Of a stretch of DNA of 64,000 bases, positions 1 to 13,308 are shown piece by piece (within the stretch, counting starts at the first letter, position 1; every line of letters begins with the position of its first letter). The DNA is from Monocercomonoides exilis (lineage: Eukaryota; Preaxostyla; Oxymonadida; Polymastigidae), in contig LSRY02000008.1 in assembly GCA_001643675.2 (NCBI GenBank), positions 1,490,001 through 1,554,000 on the forward strand, given 5' to 3'. Both the position numbers and the translations under genes were made by a program. The notes beneath the pieces were generated by a model. It had not been told where the DNA came from. It did not search any database and worked only from the letters and a program-made list of their open reading frames with translations.

Positions 1-467
1 TTGTCCCACATTTGTCTATTTATCAGAAGGATGTTCTTATTATCATTGTTTCTGTCTATCTCTTTGTGTGTTTGTGTGTTTATGTGTGCTTTGTTCAGTT
101 TCAATGAGTAAAAAAAAATTAAAGTTATTTTTCATTTTTAATCGTGTTTTTGATAGAAAATCGTGGTTGGATCGACAGATCTGAACGATAATTCAAAGGG
201 AAATTTTAATTTTTAATTTTTTTTCTTTTCTTCTTCTTTTTCTTTTTCTTCTTCTTCTTCTTCTGAATCAAGAATTTTTGAACAAAGTTCCTTTGTTCTT
301 TATTATTCTATCTAAATCCATCATAATATCTATAATTCATTCTTATTCTTTCTTATTCTGTTCTTCTGTTATTCTGTTGTTCTGTTGTTCTTTTCTATTA
401 TTCTTATCTTCTGATATTCTGAAGCTATTTTATTAATATTTTTTTTATGTTGCAATTGTGATTAGTT
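1..467. other. AT-rich flank outside palindrome 1
   Basis: No gene is seen. The stretch is AT-rich with TTC/TTCT runs near 215-265 and no open frame of useful length. It is not mirrored at the other end of palindrome 1: the matching sequence stops at the GAGCCATTTTGG block at about 468-480. Confidence 0.6.
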
Positions 468-1246
468 GAGCCATTTTGGTTGATCTTCAATAATTGCTCC
501 ATGTTTTTGATAAGATTCTATCCTTCTCTCTCTTTCTCGTTCTCTTTCTTTCTCTTTCTCTCTCTTTCTCTTTCTTTCTCTCTTTTCTCTATCTCTATCT
601 CTTTCTCTTTCCGTCTATTCTCTTCCTCTTTCTCTTCCTTGTTATTGATTGTTGTGTGAATGTTTTGTTCATGCAGCAGAACAAATAGTATACTCCTAAC
701 TTTATGTTGAATGTTCTGCAAATCTCAAAAATAATATTATTCTAATTTCTTCTTCTTCTTCTTCTTCATGCTTTCATTATAATTATTATTATTATTATTA
801 TTATTACATATTCACCGTATTTCTATCTATCTGTCTCTATTTATCTCTATTTATCTCTCTCTCAATTTTTCTCTCTGTTTCAATTGTTCCCAAATAATGG
901 AATATTTCTATGAAATGTTGTTGTTGTTGTTGTTGTTGTTCCTTTCGCTGAATGGGCTGCAAATATTCAAGTTTTATTGATTCTTCACAGAAAATGATGA
1001 TATTTCTGACAATTTTTCAAAACAGAATTTCACAATTATAATAACAGTTGTCAAGTCATTTGTTATCTCTTATGAATCTGGGAATAAATTCATTTTTGGC
1101 ATGAAAATCAAAAAAATAATTCTCATTCATTTATTTTTTTCTTTCTTTCTTTCTTTCCTTCCTTCTTTAATGCCTTCTTCCTTTTCGAATCTTTTTTTGA
1201 AGTTCTCATGATTGTTCTCTGTTTATTGTTCTGTTGAACTGATGAA

Positions 1247-1498
1247 TTGTTGGTCAACTTGCAATTTAAGCTTTCTCAATCCGATCTGTCTTTGATACGA
1301 ATAACAAAAAAGGGATTGTTAATTTTGCCAGTCTTTTTAACAGCATTGTTCTTGTTTTTTTCGTTAGCTTCTAAATTCGCTATTTCTGTGATATTCTGGC
1401 TTTTATTTCATTGTTTCGTTTCAGTTGCCATTTTAATAATTTTTGTTGCAAATTGTATAGCAACTTATTCCGTTAACAACCAATTGAAAATGTTATAA
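1247..1498 (+). CDS. Doubtful 83-codon hydrophobic frame, left copy
   Basis: This frame opens with TTG, not ATG, and encodes two hydrophobic stretches (about residues 25-45 and 48-68) that could be membrane helices. It has no recognisable family. Its only support is that the mirrored copy at 27798-28046 stays open despite several substitutions, including VIFWLL versus VMFCFL. Neither copy has an ATG start. It may be chance in AT-rich DNA or one exon of something larger. Confidence 0.2.
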   Translation: MLVNLQFKLSQSDLSLIRITKKGLLILPVFLTALFLFFSLASKFAISVIFWLLFHCFVSVAILIIFVANCIATYSVNNQLKML

Positions 1499-2216
1499 AA
1501 GATAATTTTTTTTAACCTTTTTTATTTAAAAAAAAAAAAATATCATTTAATTTTATGAATCATTAGGAAGTTACCAACTGATGGGAACTAAGAGAAGTTT
1601 TAATTTTATGTTGATTTGTTTATTTTTTTTTAAAAAAAAAAAAAAATAAAACATATTTTGTGTTTGTGTTGTTTGTTCTCTTCTAACTTCACATTCAAAT
1701 ATATCATGATTTATTTTTCTGTTATTTTTTTTTAAAAAAAGTTTTGATTGTTTAGTTTTAAAATTTGTTTTCGAAAATTTTTCATTTTGATCAAACTATT
1801 TTGTTTTGTTTTGTTTTGTTTTGTTTTACATATGTTTTATTTAAATTTTTGTGCTTTTCGGATTATTGCCAACATTTCAACTGTTTCTTGCGTCTTCAAT
1901 ATATTTTTTATTAATAAAAATTAATGCATTGTATATTTCTGAAAGTTAAAAGTCAATGAATAGGAAAAAAAATAAATTTATATTGATGCAAAAGAAAATG
2001 TTTTAAAGAGAGATTCAAAAACTTGAGGAGATTTCTTTCAACTGAAAGAATTTAATAATTCGATTGTTATTGTCAAATTAACTGATTCCTCAGAATTATT
2101 TGAAACTTACCCGAACTTAACTTATTCTTTGAATAATATTCTTTTTAATCCTCAAAAAGATGATTTTTTGCTTTATATTAAATAAGAGCAAGAACAACTG
2201 CTTTTTATTACAAAAA

Positions 2217-2490
2217 TGGGAGAAAATATGTAATTTCAAGCTTTTTCAATGAAAATTTTGCAAAATGGATGAACTTTTTGTGATCAAAAAATATGAATAA
2301 AACGGGTTCATTTTTTAGAACTCAAACAATATTTCAAAATAATATGAAATAATATCAATGATGCATGTTAATAATTATGAAAACTTAATTTGTTTCGAAA
2401 TTTGAAAAAAGTTTAATTGTGTTATGAGTGAAACAATTTCAAAGTTCTTTGCGCAAAAAAAAAAAGCTTGTTAGTCCGTATTTTCCCCCA
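2217..2490 (+). mobile_element. MITE-like TIR element, copy 1 (left arm)
   Basis: About 274 bp bounded by terminal inverted repeats. The left end reads TGGGAGAAAATATG. The right end is its complement, CGTATTTTCCCCC, with matching AAGCTT-containing stretches just inside each end. The interior has GTTATGAGTGAAA near the right end and a run of A before it. There is no coding capacity and no clear target-site duplication. The same structure recurs at four other distinct sites or orientations in the window. Confidence 0.55.
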
Positions 2491-3601
2491 AATGTTCAAA
2501 GTTTTTTATTCGAATGTCTGTTTTCATGTTTTATTATCATTGCATTTTCCATTATTTTGAACCAGTACGTTGTCTTTTCAATAATTTTTTGAAATAAATT
2601 GTTCAGAAAATCTTGATTGAATTTTTTATTTTTTCCCTTTTTACCTGAATAATCATGAAATATTATCACTTCCCTTCTGAAAAGTTTCTTTAATAAAGTG
2701 GTAATTTTTCAAAGAAAATTTGTAGTGAAAATTTTATGTTTGGCTGGAATTTTGTATCGTTTGATAAAAAATATATTTTTTTCAATCAATCAGTCAAATT
2801 TCAACATGTATCTCATGAAATCTCTTGATGTCGAATGTTAACAAAAGGAAATTTTAATTTGAAAATTGACATAATGAATGCAAAAATGCTTTAAGAGATT
2901 CAAAATATCGCACTTAAAGATAATTATTTATTTGTGATTTTTAGATAAGAATCTCCTAAAATATGAAATCATTCTTTGTTTGTGGGAATGTGAATTTTTT
3001 TCTTCATTGCAAACTTTTTGAACAAATGTTTTTTTGATTATGGAATTTGGAGAATTCCAATTTCGTTGCATCATTTTTATTTAATTATGTGATAATTTTT
3101 ATATTTTCATGAATTTGGTATCACTTTTGTTGAAAAAAATACTCAAATGGTTTATATTGTGGTTTTGAGATAAGACGAATTCTGAAAGCGATAATTTTCG
3201 ATGTTTTGTAAAAAATGCAGATACTATTTGTTCGACTTCTTTTTCCCTTTCTCAGAATATCAAAAATTGTTTCTTGGAATATTTTGAAACATTCGAAACA
3301 ATTCACAATTATAAACAAAAACTTATCGAATCGATTGAATGGAGTATTTTGCATTTATGATAAATCAAAAAGAATGATTCAAAAATTTAAAAAATCTAAT
3401 TTATCAAAAAATTGAATTATTATCATGATTTTTTTTGATGGTTTGCCGCATTACAAATATTTTCTCAAAACACGTTCAAATTTTCTCGTGTTTTTATCAT
3501 TTTTATTTTTATTTTTGTTTTTGTTTTTATTTTTGTTTTTGTTTTGTTAACTGAATGTTTCTTTTCTTTTCCAAACATTGATGTTGAAAATAAAATTATA
3601 T

Positions 3602-3888
3602 GGAGAAAAATACAGACTTTCAAGTATTTTTTTTTTTTTTTTTTTTTTTTTTTGCACAAGTCATACAATCTTTATTTCACTCATAACTTTATTAAACCTA
3701 ATCAGATTTCAAAATTGATTGAACATTCATATTGAAAACAGGAAACATTGATATAATAACATTATGTCATATGCGCTATTCAAATTCGAAAAAATGAATC
3801 TGCTTAGTTAATATTTTTTGGTTGTAAATAGATAATGATGATTGCAATTCTTTTCAATGAAAAAGCCTGAAGTTCTGTATTTTGTCCC
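3602..3888 (-). mobile_element. MITE-like TIR element, copy 2 (left arm)
   Basis: Inverted orientation relative to copy 1. Ends are GGAGAAAAATACAG on the left and CTGTATTTTGTCCC on the right, again followed inwards by CTTCAGG/CTTGAA blocks. The GAGTGAAATAAAG motif lies on the minus strand near 3680. A 27-base T tract (3627-3653) sits just inside the left end. Non-coding. Confidence 0.55.
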
Positions 3889-4393
3889 GTGTTATATCTG
3901 AACACAACATTGTTCGAGAAAAAATATACTGTTCTGTATCCATAGAAAATAAAAAATCAATAAAGTTTGGCTCATAAACTGGTTAGAAATAAATGGAAAA
4001 AGAGAATTGACTTGAAAGATAATGAAAAGAACGTCTCGATTATTTTTCATGTCGTTTTCTTAAAATTATTAATTTGAACAGAAATTATTTAAAATACATT
4101 TTTATGAAGACACAAAATTATAATTATTATAATTATGCAAAAGTTTTGTTTCTAATTAGAATTTAATTTGAAACAATTATGAATTTTTTTCCAAAAAAAT
4201 CAGGAAAAAAATACAAGAATCAAAAATCAACTCCAATCCCCGCTCCCACGATCCAAAGCATTAAATTTGTTATTTTGGTTCTTCTTTCTTTTTTAAATAT
4301 ATATAAATATATATATATATAACCAGCAAACAAATTTCAAAAGAGATCAAAAAACAATATTTGATTGTTGATACCGGAAGAAGAATAGTGATT

Positions 4394-5975
4394 TCAAGAT
4401 TTCATATCTTTGATCACCACATCAACCATCGACAGCTGTGACAGCGGCACCACAAACACTGACGACGACATCACATAATTTCCTGTTTTACTCGTGGCGA
4501 TCACAACATCCTCCAACGAGAGTGACCCACTCCCATCAGACACCACAACCACACTCGGCGAAGGACTTGCACTTGAGTTGCAGTCAACCTTCATGTGCAA
4601 TAAACCAAGATGACCTGTTGACACGCTGAACAGCGCTCCAGCTGATGAAAGCGCTCCTGTTCCAATCGAACTCTCCGTCCTCCCTTTCCCAATGACTGAA
4701 ATCTTCTTTGATCCAATATCAATAGTTGCTGTCTCGCTCACATGATTCCCTTCCATCAGCGTGACTGATGAGCTCAGCTCTTCCAAGCCCGTCTCCACTG
4801 CATGTCCCACCGTCTGGCATGGAGCCGATTCGCCCATCCCACACAGCCCACTCGAGTCACTTCCATTAGCGCCCACATACAGAACCTTCGACCATTCGTT
4901 CAGCCACACCTTTTTGATGTTTGGTTATATGACCAATCTTTTGCAATTGCATAATTGTATGCATAGCACACTCTCTGTTCATTCGTGTTTGTTGTGTAGC
5001 ATTCATAGAACGGATTGTCTGAATTCAAAAAGACATTATAATAATCAACATAATAGGCATCGTGACCATATGGAGTATCTGCAGAGCATTTGCATTCGTG
5101 GAAGAACAGGAAATAACAATAAATCACATCATTTTGTGATGCTTGTCTGTATGGATATAAATCCAACCCTCCTCCATATGCAGATGCTGAACATGAAATG
5201 AACTGAATGCTCCTCATTTTGAATTGCGTGATTGGAATATTTGCACAATACATACCTCCACCATAATAATTTGTGACTGAGCATGAAGTGAAGCAGCAGT
5301 CAAACACGCATGCACTTCCCCCTTCTCCATTTTCTGTTGGAATGCATCCTGATCCTGAAACATTAAAATTATCAAGATCAAGTCCTCCTCCATATCTATT
5401 TGCTTTGCAATTTTGAAATTCGCATCCGCTGATCTGAACACACGACGAAATCACATAAATGCACATCCCTCCGCCAGCCCAAGTTTGCGCAGTGCATGAG
5501 TTGAACGTGTTGTTCACAATCTCAACAGATTCGATATATGCACACATGACTCCTCCTCCATCGCAATAAGCATAACAATCATTGAATGAGCAGTGCTTAA
5601 TTGAAATTATAGCATTTGATTGACTGTACATGCAGATTGCACCACCACTTGACACTCCGTCTTCCCATTTATTTTCTGTTCCGGTCGTCCTCGATCCATT
5701 CCATTCACACCAAATGAATGAATTTGCTCCATTGAATGTTTCGTTTTGCCTCCCTGGAGTCAACTTTCCATCTGCATTTCCTTCACATACAACATTTCTT
5801 GTCCGACAACATCCAATGAATGAGGCGTTTGAAACAGTTAAGGATGATGAGGGGTTGTTGAGGGAAGGAACAATACCTCCATCATATGCATCACAAACTG
5901 ATGAGAATGAGCAGCTGTTCATAAAACATGATGTTTGGGATGACGTTGTTGTTGAAGGTGAGCATGCATCATTTG
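4394..5975 (-). pseudogene. Beta-helix surface-type protein, copy A-left (one frameshift)
   Basis: This is the mirror copy of the intact gene at 23317-24899 and has the same domains. It is split by one missing A in an A-run: five A at about 4912-4916 where the intact copy has six. This shifts the frame between the GGG-helix region (minus frame down to about 4900) and the C-terminal cap region (4394-4909). A homopolymer change of one base may be a sequencing error, so the gene may in fact be intact. The stop is TGA after the IKDMKS ending. The predicted exon start is at 5975, after an intron. Confidence 0.72.
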
Positions 5976-6077
5976 CTGTTGATATGTTGAAAAATGACAA
6001 ATGAGAAAGGGATATAAGGGGTGTAGAGGGCGGTGATAAAAAATTGGCAAAAAAGAGGAGAAACGTGATTCACTCAC
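5976..6077 (-). other. Predicted intron before the beta-helix exon of A-left
   Basis: GTGAGTGAATC at the donor and a pyrimidine-rich interior ending in TTTTTCAACATATCAACAG. It is the mirror of 23215-23316. Confidence 0.5.
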
Positions 6078-9000
6078 TGAAACTCTTCATTTTCCTATTT
6101 CTTCTTCCGCTTCTGAAATGCATACTCCCATAAGAAAAGTATCTTTTCCCCTTTGTTCCGCTAAATGGAAACGGAATTCAAATGTTCTTCGTCATTAACT
6201 TTCCTTAAAATCCCCTTTTCTTCTGGGATCAAATTCTGCCTTCTTTCCATATTCCATTCACTTCCATCGCTTTTGAATATTCACGCAAAAACCCCTGCTA
6301 TCATTAAAAATATATATATTTAATAAAACAAAATCTTAAAAAATACAAAAATACAAAATTGCAAAAAATTTCAATAATAAAAATATGAAAAGCCCCGTAC
6401 CATTTTCTTTTCACCATCTTCCACTTCTTCTTCTCGACTTTTTGCCAAATTTCTTCTTTTGCTGTATCATCAATTTTCCGCCATTCCTTTTTGATTTAAA
6501 CAAGATTCATCGTAAATGCCTTCCAAAACCTTCAAATAAAAATATCTTCTTCTCTTTTCCTTTCATTTATATTTCATCCGGCTCATTTCTCATTACTCCC
6601 CTCCAATTATTATGTCCTGATTTCTTTTAATGCATCCAATATCCCCTCAAACCATATTCCTTGTTCATTCATCGTTGTTGAACATTCTTGCAAAAAATCC
6701 TAATTTCATAATAAAAAATAAAAACATTTGATAAAAAATATTAATAAAAAAATGCAAACCTACATCTTTCGCAATGACCGCCTTTCGCTGACTTTTTTCT
6801 TTCTTTCTTCTTCTTCTTTTTAAAATATTAACAAAAGCTCAATCCTCTGTTCTGCTTCCACTCAAATAACCTCCACAAACTCTATTTTGTAAAATAATGA
6901 AAAGACATGAGTATTCCATCTGAAGAATCCCTTCTCATCCCTTGCCCAAATCTTCTTCTTCTTCTCTTCATTTCCTCCAAAATATCAACGCCCCTCCACC
7001 AAATGTCTCTACCCCTTCGCCCAAATCCCTTCTCCTTCACTCCCTGTTACTTCTTCTCCCGTCATCCTTCTCCTAATCAAAATTAAATATCTCCATCCTT
7101 TTTCTGTCTCTGGCGCAAGACACCATTTCCTGGTCAGCCCCTCATCTCGCTCCATCCCTGTCGCACCTCTGTCTCCATACCCCCAATGCAAAGTGTTGCG
7201 CCTGATGTTCCTTCTTCCCGTCTTCCTCCGCCTCCGCCTCCATCCCTTGCCCTGCAAATGAAAGGCGCGACCAAACTATCCATTCAATAAAAAATTTAAA
7301 ATATTAAATAAATATCTCTCACTTTTTTTTCTTCAACCCCATTTCCCCCTCTACTTGTTCATCCACAAAATCTCTTCTCTTTGCTCCGCCTCATATGAAC
7401 CCCCTCTCTCTCCCTGCATTTGAAAATAAAAAAACATCTCCTCCACACATCTCTCTATCTCAAATCCTCTCCTCCAATAAATATATTCTATTCACTCCAC
7501 CCATCTTCTGCCCTTCTTGTTTTCCCCTCTTATCCCACCTCCTCCACATCAAATTCCATTTCTCAAATAATAAACACTGCCTCAACTCCTTCCCAATAGC
7601 AAAATTCTCAAAAATAACCCCTCCCAACCTCATCCTTATCCATCTCCCACACATCCATTATGCCTCTTAAACTTCACAAAAACACCTCTTTTCCACAAAA
7701 ACATCCTTTAATCGTTCCATTCCCTCTCTAAACCCTGCCTCCTCCAAGAACTCAACTCCTTCACCCCACACCATAAATCCATCCTATTGTTATCGCATTG
7801 TCTTCATATGCCCATTCAGCCACGGCACATCGAGTAGGACTTTCTTTTCTTTTGTGGCTCTTATTCGTTATGGAACATGATCAAGAAATGCCAAATGCTC
7901 AGAAACTGTCAACGGAGTGAGACTCCGAAGTGAAAACAAAGACAGGTTGACTAAACGAAATATTTCCAGTGAAAGGGTTGAGTATCACAAAAGAATGTTT
8001 GCTTGATGGAAGATGAAATTGTTCATATTGATTGATGGATGGCTGTGGAGCGACAATATTTTCGATGGAAATGAAGAATTTTCAATGTATGTATTTTATA
8101 TTTTTCTGTTGATTGTGAAGATATTATTATCTGTATCCTCTCCAAAGTTGTGATTCAGTCAATTTATATTTAAAATGAACAATTTATTCCATGCAGAGCA
8201 GAACAGCGAGGAAGCGAGACAAATGTTATCTTACAAATATATTAGATCCTGAATATATTTTATCATAAATGTTTATGTTACTCATTTTGGACTAAACATG
8301 CGCGATGGATAGAAATACGACGAAAAATGAAATTTAATGGAGCAGAAATCAACGGGGTTGGAAGATATCCAAGGCAAAAAGGAAGGATGATCAATGACTA
8401 TGAAAAGGGAACTATTTTTAAAAATATTGAGAGGACATTTTCAGAAAAAGCATTGTTGGGGTGATTGGGACAAATCACTGAAACAGGACATTGGAGTCAG
8501 TTGGGACAGAGCAAGGTGCCTTTCTTGGGATAAGAAGGGCAAGACATTGCTTTTATGGACCTGGGGGAGCGATGGAACTGGATTTGATTACTTGGCTTTT
8601 GAACCAAATATACGAGAAAATCAGGCAGTTTGGCGTGATACAGGCAGCTTGGAGTGGATTACAGGCAAAATGGATTTAAGTCATTTTGCTATCGCCTTTT
8701 GCGTTGTGCCATCGAAGGATTTGCAACTGAAGAAGAGAACGAGGTTGCGATGCTGAGAATATCTTCTGATAGAAGATATCCGACATTTAAGATTTCTATA
8801 AGATCTTCGTCTTCTTTTTCATCATCTTCTTCTTCGCCGTCATTGTTTTCATTTGCATCACATCAGCAAATTTTATTGCATACACACATATTTTATCTTC
8901 GTTGTCGCGTCATCTCCCTCTTCTTCGACTTCTTGGTCACTATCATTTTTGCCTTTTTCTCGTCTCTTCCTCCTCTTCTTCTTCTCTTTTTGGAATGAAG

Positions 9001-9647
9001 TTGGTGGAGTTATTTGAGCAAAAGCGAAGCTGAGGACTGGACTTTGGCTATATTTTTAGGAAGAAAAAGGGAAGCGAAGTTATTAGCAGTAATTTAGGCA
9101 GCGAAGACGAAGCAGATGAGTTTTGTAGGCAGTACAGAGAAATATTTAGAGAGGAAGAGGATATGAAGAAGAGCCGATGATTTAGAAAAAATGTGTGAAG
9201 AAAATTCATTATCAAAAAGCTCATAACATGATTTATTTTAATTTATTTTTTTTTAATTTTTTTATTTTTTCTTTTAAATTTTTCTATATCCTTTAATTTC
9301 TTATTTTAAATTTTTATTATTTTTCTTAATTTTTTAATTATTTTTAAGAATTTTGATTTTTGCGATCGCATTTATAAGAGATGAAAGCGAATGGAACGTG
9401 GAAAAAGGCAGAAGGCGGCAATAGAAGAAAAAGAGATTTTAGGGAAAGCAAATGACGAGGAAGACTATGTTCTTGTTTCAATTTGGAGGCATTGAAGAAA
9501 AAGAAGCTTTTCTTTTGGAAATATGCATTTTAGAAGCAGGAGAAGAGGCAGGAAAAGGGAACTCAAGCTCATTTGGATCTTGATGAATATCTCGTTGAGA
9601 GGCATGGTAGGCTTATGGAAAATGAGAGAGGGAAAGGAAATGTTTCG
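6078..9647. other. Spacer between divergent genes A-left and B-left
   Basis: The spacer holds no gene I can recognise. About 6078-6292 (minus) and 9381-9647 (plus) are the exon-like 5' blocks of A and B. The strand preceding B is pyrimidine-rich (TTC/TCT repeats at about 8800-8990), followed by AAAAGCGAAGCTGAGG and by an AT-rich stretch at about 9230-9370 that may be an intron. A 120-codon frame at 8394-8756 with many Trp and Asp residues is conserved only because the arm is duplicated. I do not recognise it and would not call it a gene. Confidence 0.55.
6293..6400 (-). other. Predicted upstream intron of A-left
   Basis: AT-rich stretch with donor GTACGGGGC and acceptor GATAGCAG, the mirror of 22890-22997. 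The boundaries are shared with the modules of D and E. Confidence 0.4.
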
Positions 9648-9733
9648 GTGAGTGAATCAAGCCCTATTCCTTTCAACTTCCTCAATGCTCCTTGTTTCCT
9701 TCTCACAACTCACATTTTTCAATATTTCAACAG
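9648..9733 (+). other. Predicted intron before the beta-helix exon of B-left
   Basis: 86 bp with donor GTGAGTGAATC and acceptor ATTTCAACAG. The interior is pyrimidine-rich. Confidence 0.5.
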
Positions 9734-11161
9734 CAAATGATGCATGTTTGCCTTCAACCACATTCTCCCAAGCCTTTTATCTGATGAGTAGTTGCTCATT
9801 TTCTTCTATTTGTGATGCATATGATGGAGGGATTGTTCCCTCTCTGAACAACCCCTTGGTTTCTCTGACTGTCTCAAACACCTCATTCACTGGATGTTGC
9901 AGGAAAAGGAATATTGAATGCAATGGAACTTCAAATAATAAGAAACAACCAAGAAGACATAATGTAACAGATAATGGACCGAATACGTTCACTTGGTGTG
10001 AATGGAATGGATCGAAGGCAACCGGAACAAGCGATTCTGTTTCAGATGGAGTGTCAAGTGGAGGAGCCATCTGTATGTACAATCTCAATTCTGGAGAACT
10101 TTCTGTTTCATATTGTTCATTCAATGACTGCACTGCACACTACCATGGGGGAGCAGTCATGTGCTATACTATCAAAGCAGCGACCATTGAAAGTAGCTCT
10201 TTCAATTGCTGTGCCTCCTCAAATCGATATGGGGGAGGTGTGTATTTATATGACATTTCTACTTGTGCTCGGGTGAGTGGATGCGAGTTCAAAAACTGTC
10301 AAGCGATTGGATATGGAGGAGGATTGAAATTAGAATATTTTAATGTATCAGAAGGATGCATTGGAACAGAAAGTGGAGAAGTGGAGAGTGCGTGTGTGTT
10401 TGACTGCAGTTTCACTTCATGTTCAGTTACAAATTATTATGGTGGAGGCATGTATTGTAAAACTGTTCCTACCACGCAATTCAAAATGAGGAGCATTCAG
10501 TTTGTTTCATGTTCAGCAACTGCAAATGGAGGAGGGTTGGAGCTGTATCCAAATCGAGCAACAACGCCAAATGATAGAATCTATTGTTATTTCCTGTTCT
10601 TCCACGGATGCAAATGCCTGGCCAATGTTCCATATGGTCACGATGCCTATTATGTTGATTATTATAATGTCTTTTTGAATTCAGACAATCCGTTCTATGA
10701 ATGCTACACAACAAACACGAATGAACAGAGAGTGTGTTATGCGTATAATTACTCGAATGCTGGCGCCTGGACATATGATCAATCAATGAAAAAGGATTGA
10801 GCTGAAAGATAAAACGTTATATGTTTCAATGAATGGGAATGATTCATATGAGCTGTGTGGGGCAAATGAAACAAATCCGTGTCTGACAGTGAAGAAGGCG
10901 TTTGAGATGTGCGAGGTGCAGATAAGCTTGACAATCACGCTGATGGAAGGGGATCACACAAGCGAGGCAACAACTATTGAGATTGGGGAAAAGAAGATTT
11001 TAGTCATTGGGAAAGGGAGGACGGAGAGTTCGATTGAAACAGAAGCTGTTTTTATCTTATTCAACAATTTTCATCCTCTTCCTCTTCTTCGCTTTCTTCA
11101 TCATACTCGTCAGTCTTTAAGATTTTGGTTGTATGAGTTGTTCGAGTGCAAGCGAAGCTGA
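9734..11161 (+). pseudogene. Beta-helix surface-type protein, copy B-left (one frameshift)
   Basis: The frame is open from the acceptor to about 10800, where an extra A (ATTGAGCTG instead of ATTGGCTG) creates a stop. Coding homology then resumes in another frame to 11161. The mirror copy at 18117-19543 lacks the extra base and is intact. The extra A is not in a homopolymer, so error and true mutation are both possible. C-terminal cassette type 2 (KDKTLYVS, CGANE.NPC). Family homology ends after SSIETEA, and the last 40 or so codons are unrelated to the usual ending. Confidence 0.72.
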
Positions 11162-11737
11162 GATTGGAATTAAGCAACAATTTTGGAGCAGAAGAGAAGC
11201 AATGCTATTGTCTGTGACATTGGCAGCTGAGACAGAGCAGATGGATTTTGCAGGCATAAATGAACGACATTTTGAGAGGCGCAAGAAGAAGAAGTGTGTG
11301 AAGATTGTTAATTATAAAAAGGATTCTAATTATTTGTTATATTGTATTTTTTGTATTTTTTTGATTTGGTTAAGTTATTTTGTTTTTGATATTTCAATAA
11401 TGTTCTTTTCATTTATTCTTTTCTATTTTTCTGATGTTAGAATCTTTTCAGAAGTCTTTGATAGCAATGAATGCGAATGGAACATGGAAAGAAGGCAGAA
11501 AATGGAAATGGGAGAAAAAGAGATTATCAAAGAAATAGATGAGGATGAATGTTGGAAAACTGTCTCTGATCAGTGGAACCGAGGGGAAAAGATGCTTTTC
11601 CATTTTTAACAACATGGTTTTCAGAAGCAGCAGAAGAGATAGTAAAAGGATCTGTCTTTTGGAAATATTCTGCTACATGGCGCGGAGATGCAAAACAGGT
11701 GTATGATAAAAAAATTAAAAGAGAAGGAAGAATTTCA
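11162..11737 (+). other. Spacer between tandem genes B and C (left)
   Basis: Contains a tract matching the B upstream block (GTGCAAGCGAAGCTGAG), a hydrophobic AT-rich stretch at about 11300-11430 that may be an intron (GTGTGTGAAG donor-like, GATGTTAG acceptor-like), and the exon-like block with FSEAAEEIVK at about 11610-11660. No independent gene is seen. Confidence 0.5.
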
Positions 11738-11836
11738 GTGAGTGAATCGCGTTTCTCATCTTTTCCCCATTTTTCTTTTCACCATCTATATCCCTTATAT
11801 CCCTCTTCAAACTAATATTTTTCAACATATCAACAG
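11738..11836 (+). other. Predicted intron before the beta-helix exon of C-left
   Basis: 99 bp, GTGAGTGAATC to CATATCAACAG, pyrimidine-rich. The mirror is at 17440-17538. Confidence 0.5.
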
Positions 11837-13308
11837 CAAATGAGGCATGCTCTCCTTCAACAACAATGTCAACCCAAACCACATGTCTGATGAGCAGCTG
11901 TTCATTTTCATCAGTTAGCGACACATATGATGGCGGGATTGTTCATTCCCTCAACAACCCCTATGCCTCTTTGACTGCCTCAAACACCTCGTTTGTCAGA
12001 TGTTGTCGTACAAGAAATGTTGTTTGCGAAGGAAATGCAGAGGTACCATTGAAGCCAGACAGACAGAACGAAACATTCAATGGAGCAAACACATTCACTT
12101 GGTGCGAATGGAGTGAATCGAAGGCAACAGGAAAAGGTGAGACATATTCCGATGGCACTTCGAACGGTGGCGCAATATTCATGTATGGTCAATCGTCCGC
12201 AACTGTTTCAGTTTCGCATTGTGCATTCAAGGAATGTGTTGCGTATTACGCAGGCGGAGGGATTCATTGCTATAGTATTAATTCTGTTGAGATTGTTAAC
12301 AACACGTTCGATTCATGTAATGCGCAAAATCGATATGGAGGAGGGGTGTTCGTTTATACGATTTCGTCGTGTGTTCGGATCAGTGGATGTGAATTCCAGA
12401 ATTGCAAAGCAAATAATGCTGGAGGAGGACTTTTTCTCGAAAATTTTCAGGTTTCAGGAACAGGATGCATTGAAGCAGAAAATGGAGGAGGGGAGAGTGC
12501 GTGTGTGTTTGACTGCGGTTTCACTTCATGCTCCCTTTCAAGTTCAAGTGGCGGAGGCATGTATTGTCGAACTGTTCCTGTCACATTTAAAATGAGGAGC
12601 ATTCAATTTATTTCATGTTCAGCAGCTGCAAATGGAGGAGGTTTTTGGATTAATCCGAATAGAGAAAATGCGCCAAATGATAGAATCTATTGTTATTTTT
12701 TATTTTTTCACGAATGCAGATGTAGAACAACATCCACACCATATGGTCATGACGTGATGTATTATGATCAAAATAATCTCTTTTTATCACAAAATAATCC
12801 ATTTCATGAATGTTACACAACAAACACAGATGGCCAGAGAGTATGTTATGGATATGATTTATCGAATTCAGGGAGTTGGGCATATCAGTACACGGAAAAG
12901 AAGGATTGGCTGAAAGACAAGACGATCTATGTGTCAGCGAATGGAAATGATGAGCATGAGCTGTGTGGGGCAAATGAATCAAATCCGTGTCTAACGGTGA
13001 AGAAGGCATTTGAAATGAGCGAGGTGCAGATAAGCTTGGCAATCACGCTGCTGGATGGAAATCATCAAAATGAGACAACAACTATTAAGATTGGAGAAAA
13101 GAAAATTTCTGTTGTTGGGACTGGCAAAGAGAAGAGTTTGATTGGAACAGAAAAGCTTTCTTCTTCTTCGGCAAGAGCGCTGTTAAGTGTGATGAGTGGA
13201 TATTTGGGAATGAGTAAGTTGATGGTTGACTGCAACTCAAATTCAAGTACTTCGCCGAGTGTGGCCGTTGTATCTGATGGAGCAGGCGGGACACTTTCTC
13301 GGGAATAA
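11837..13308 (+). CDS. Beta-helix surface-type protein, copy C-left (intact)
   Basis: About 490 codons are open from the predicted acceptor. It has the family layout of GG coils with SNGGAIFMY, AGGGIHC, YGGGVFVY, AGGGLFL, GGGMYC and GGGFW, then cassette type 2 (KDKTIYVS, CGANESNPC). The likely first ATG is in TTMSTQTTC or CLMSSCSF, but an upstream exon is equally possible. The frame stops at TAA after GGTLSRE, about 30 codons before the normal TGA ending of A, F and G, so the C-terminus is truncated or replaced. This C copy is the intact one of the pair. Its block from TWCEW to SHCAF is nearly identical to gene I. Confidence 0.8.

Larger units (their letters stand above)
468..4393. other. AT-rich 3' flank of gene A (left)
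   Basis: About 3.9 kb downstream of gene A with no convincing gene. It holds a CT-rich tract (about 525-640), ATT repeats (about 781-806), TTG repeats (about 918-942), TTTTG repeats (about 1796-1827), a T tract (3627-3653), a TA/TATATA tract (about 4297-4321) and two TIR elements described separately. Confidence 0.7.

Noticed and set aside
8394-8756. 120-codon Trp-rich frame, mirrored at 20533-20895
   Set aside because: Present twice only through the arm duplication, with no paralogue in the other modules and no recognisable family.
9777-10133. Antisense frames inside beta-helix genes (for example this one, 5630-6004 and 19144-19500)
   Set aside because: Shadows of the real coding strand. 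They recur because the paralogues are similar.
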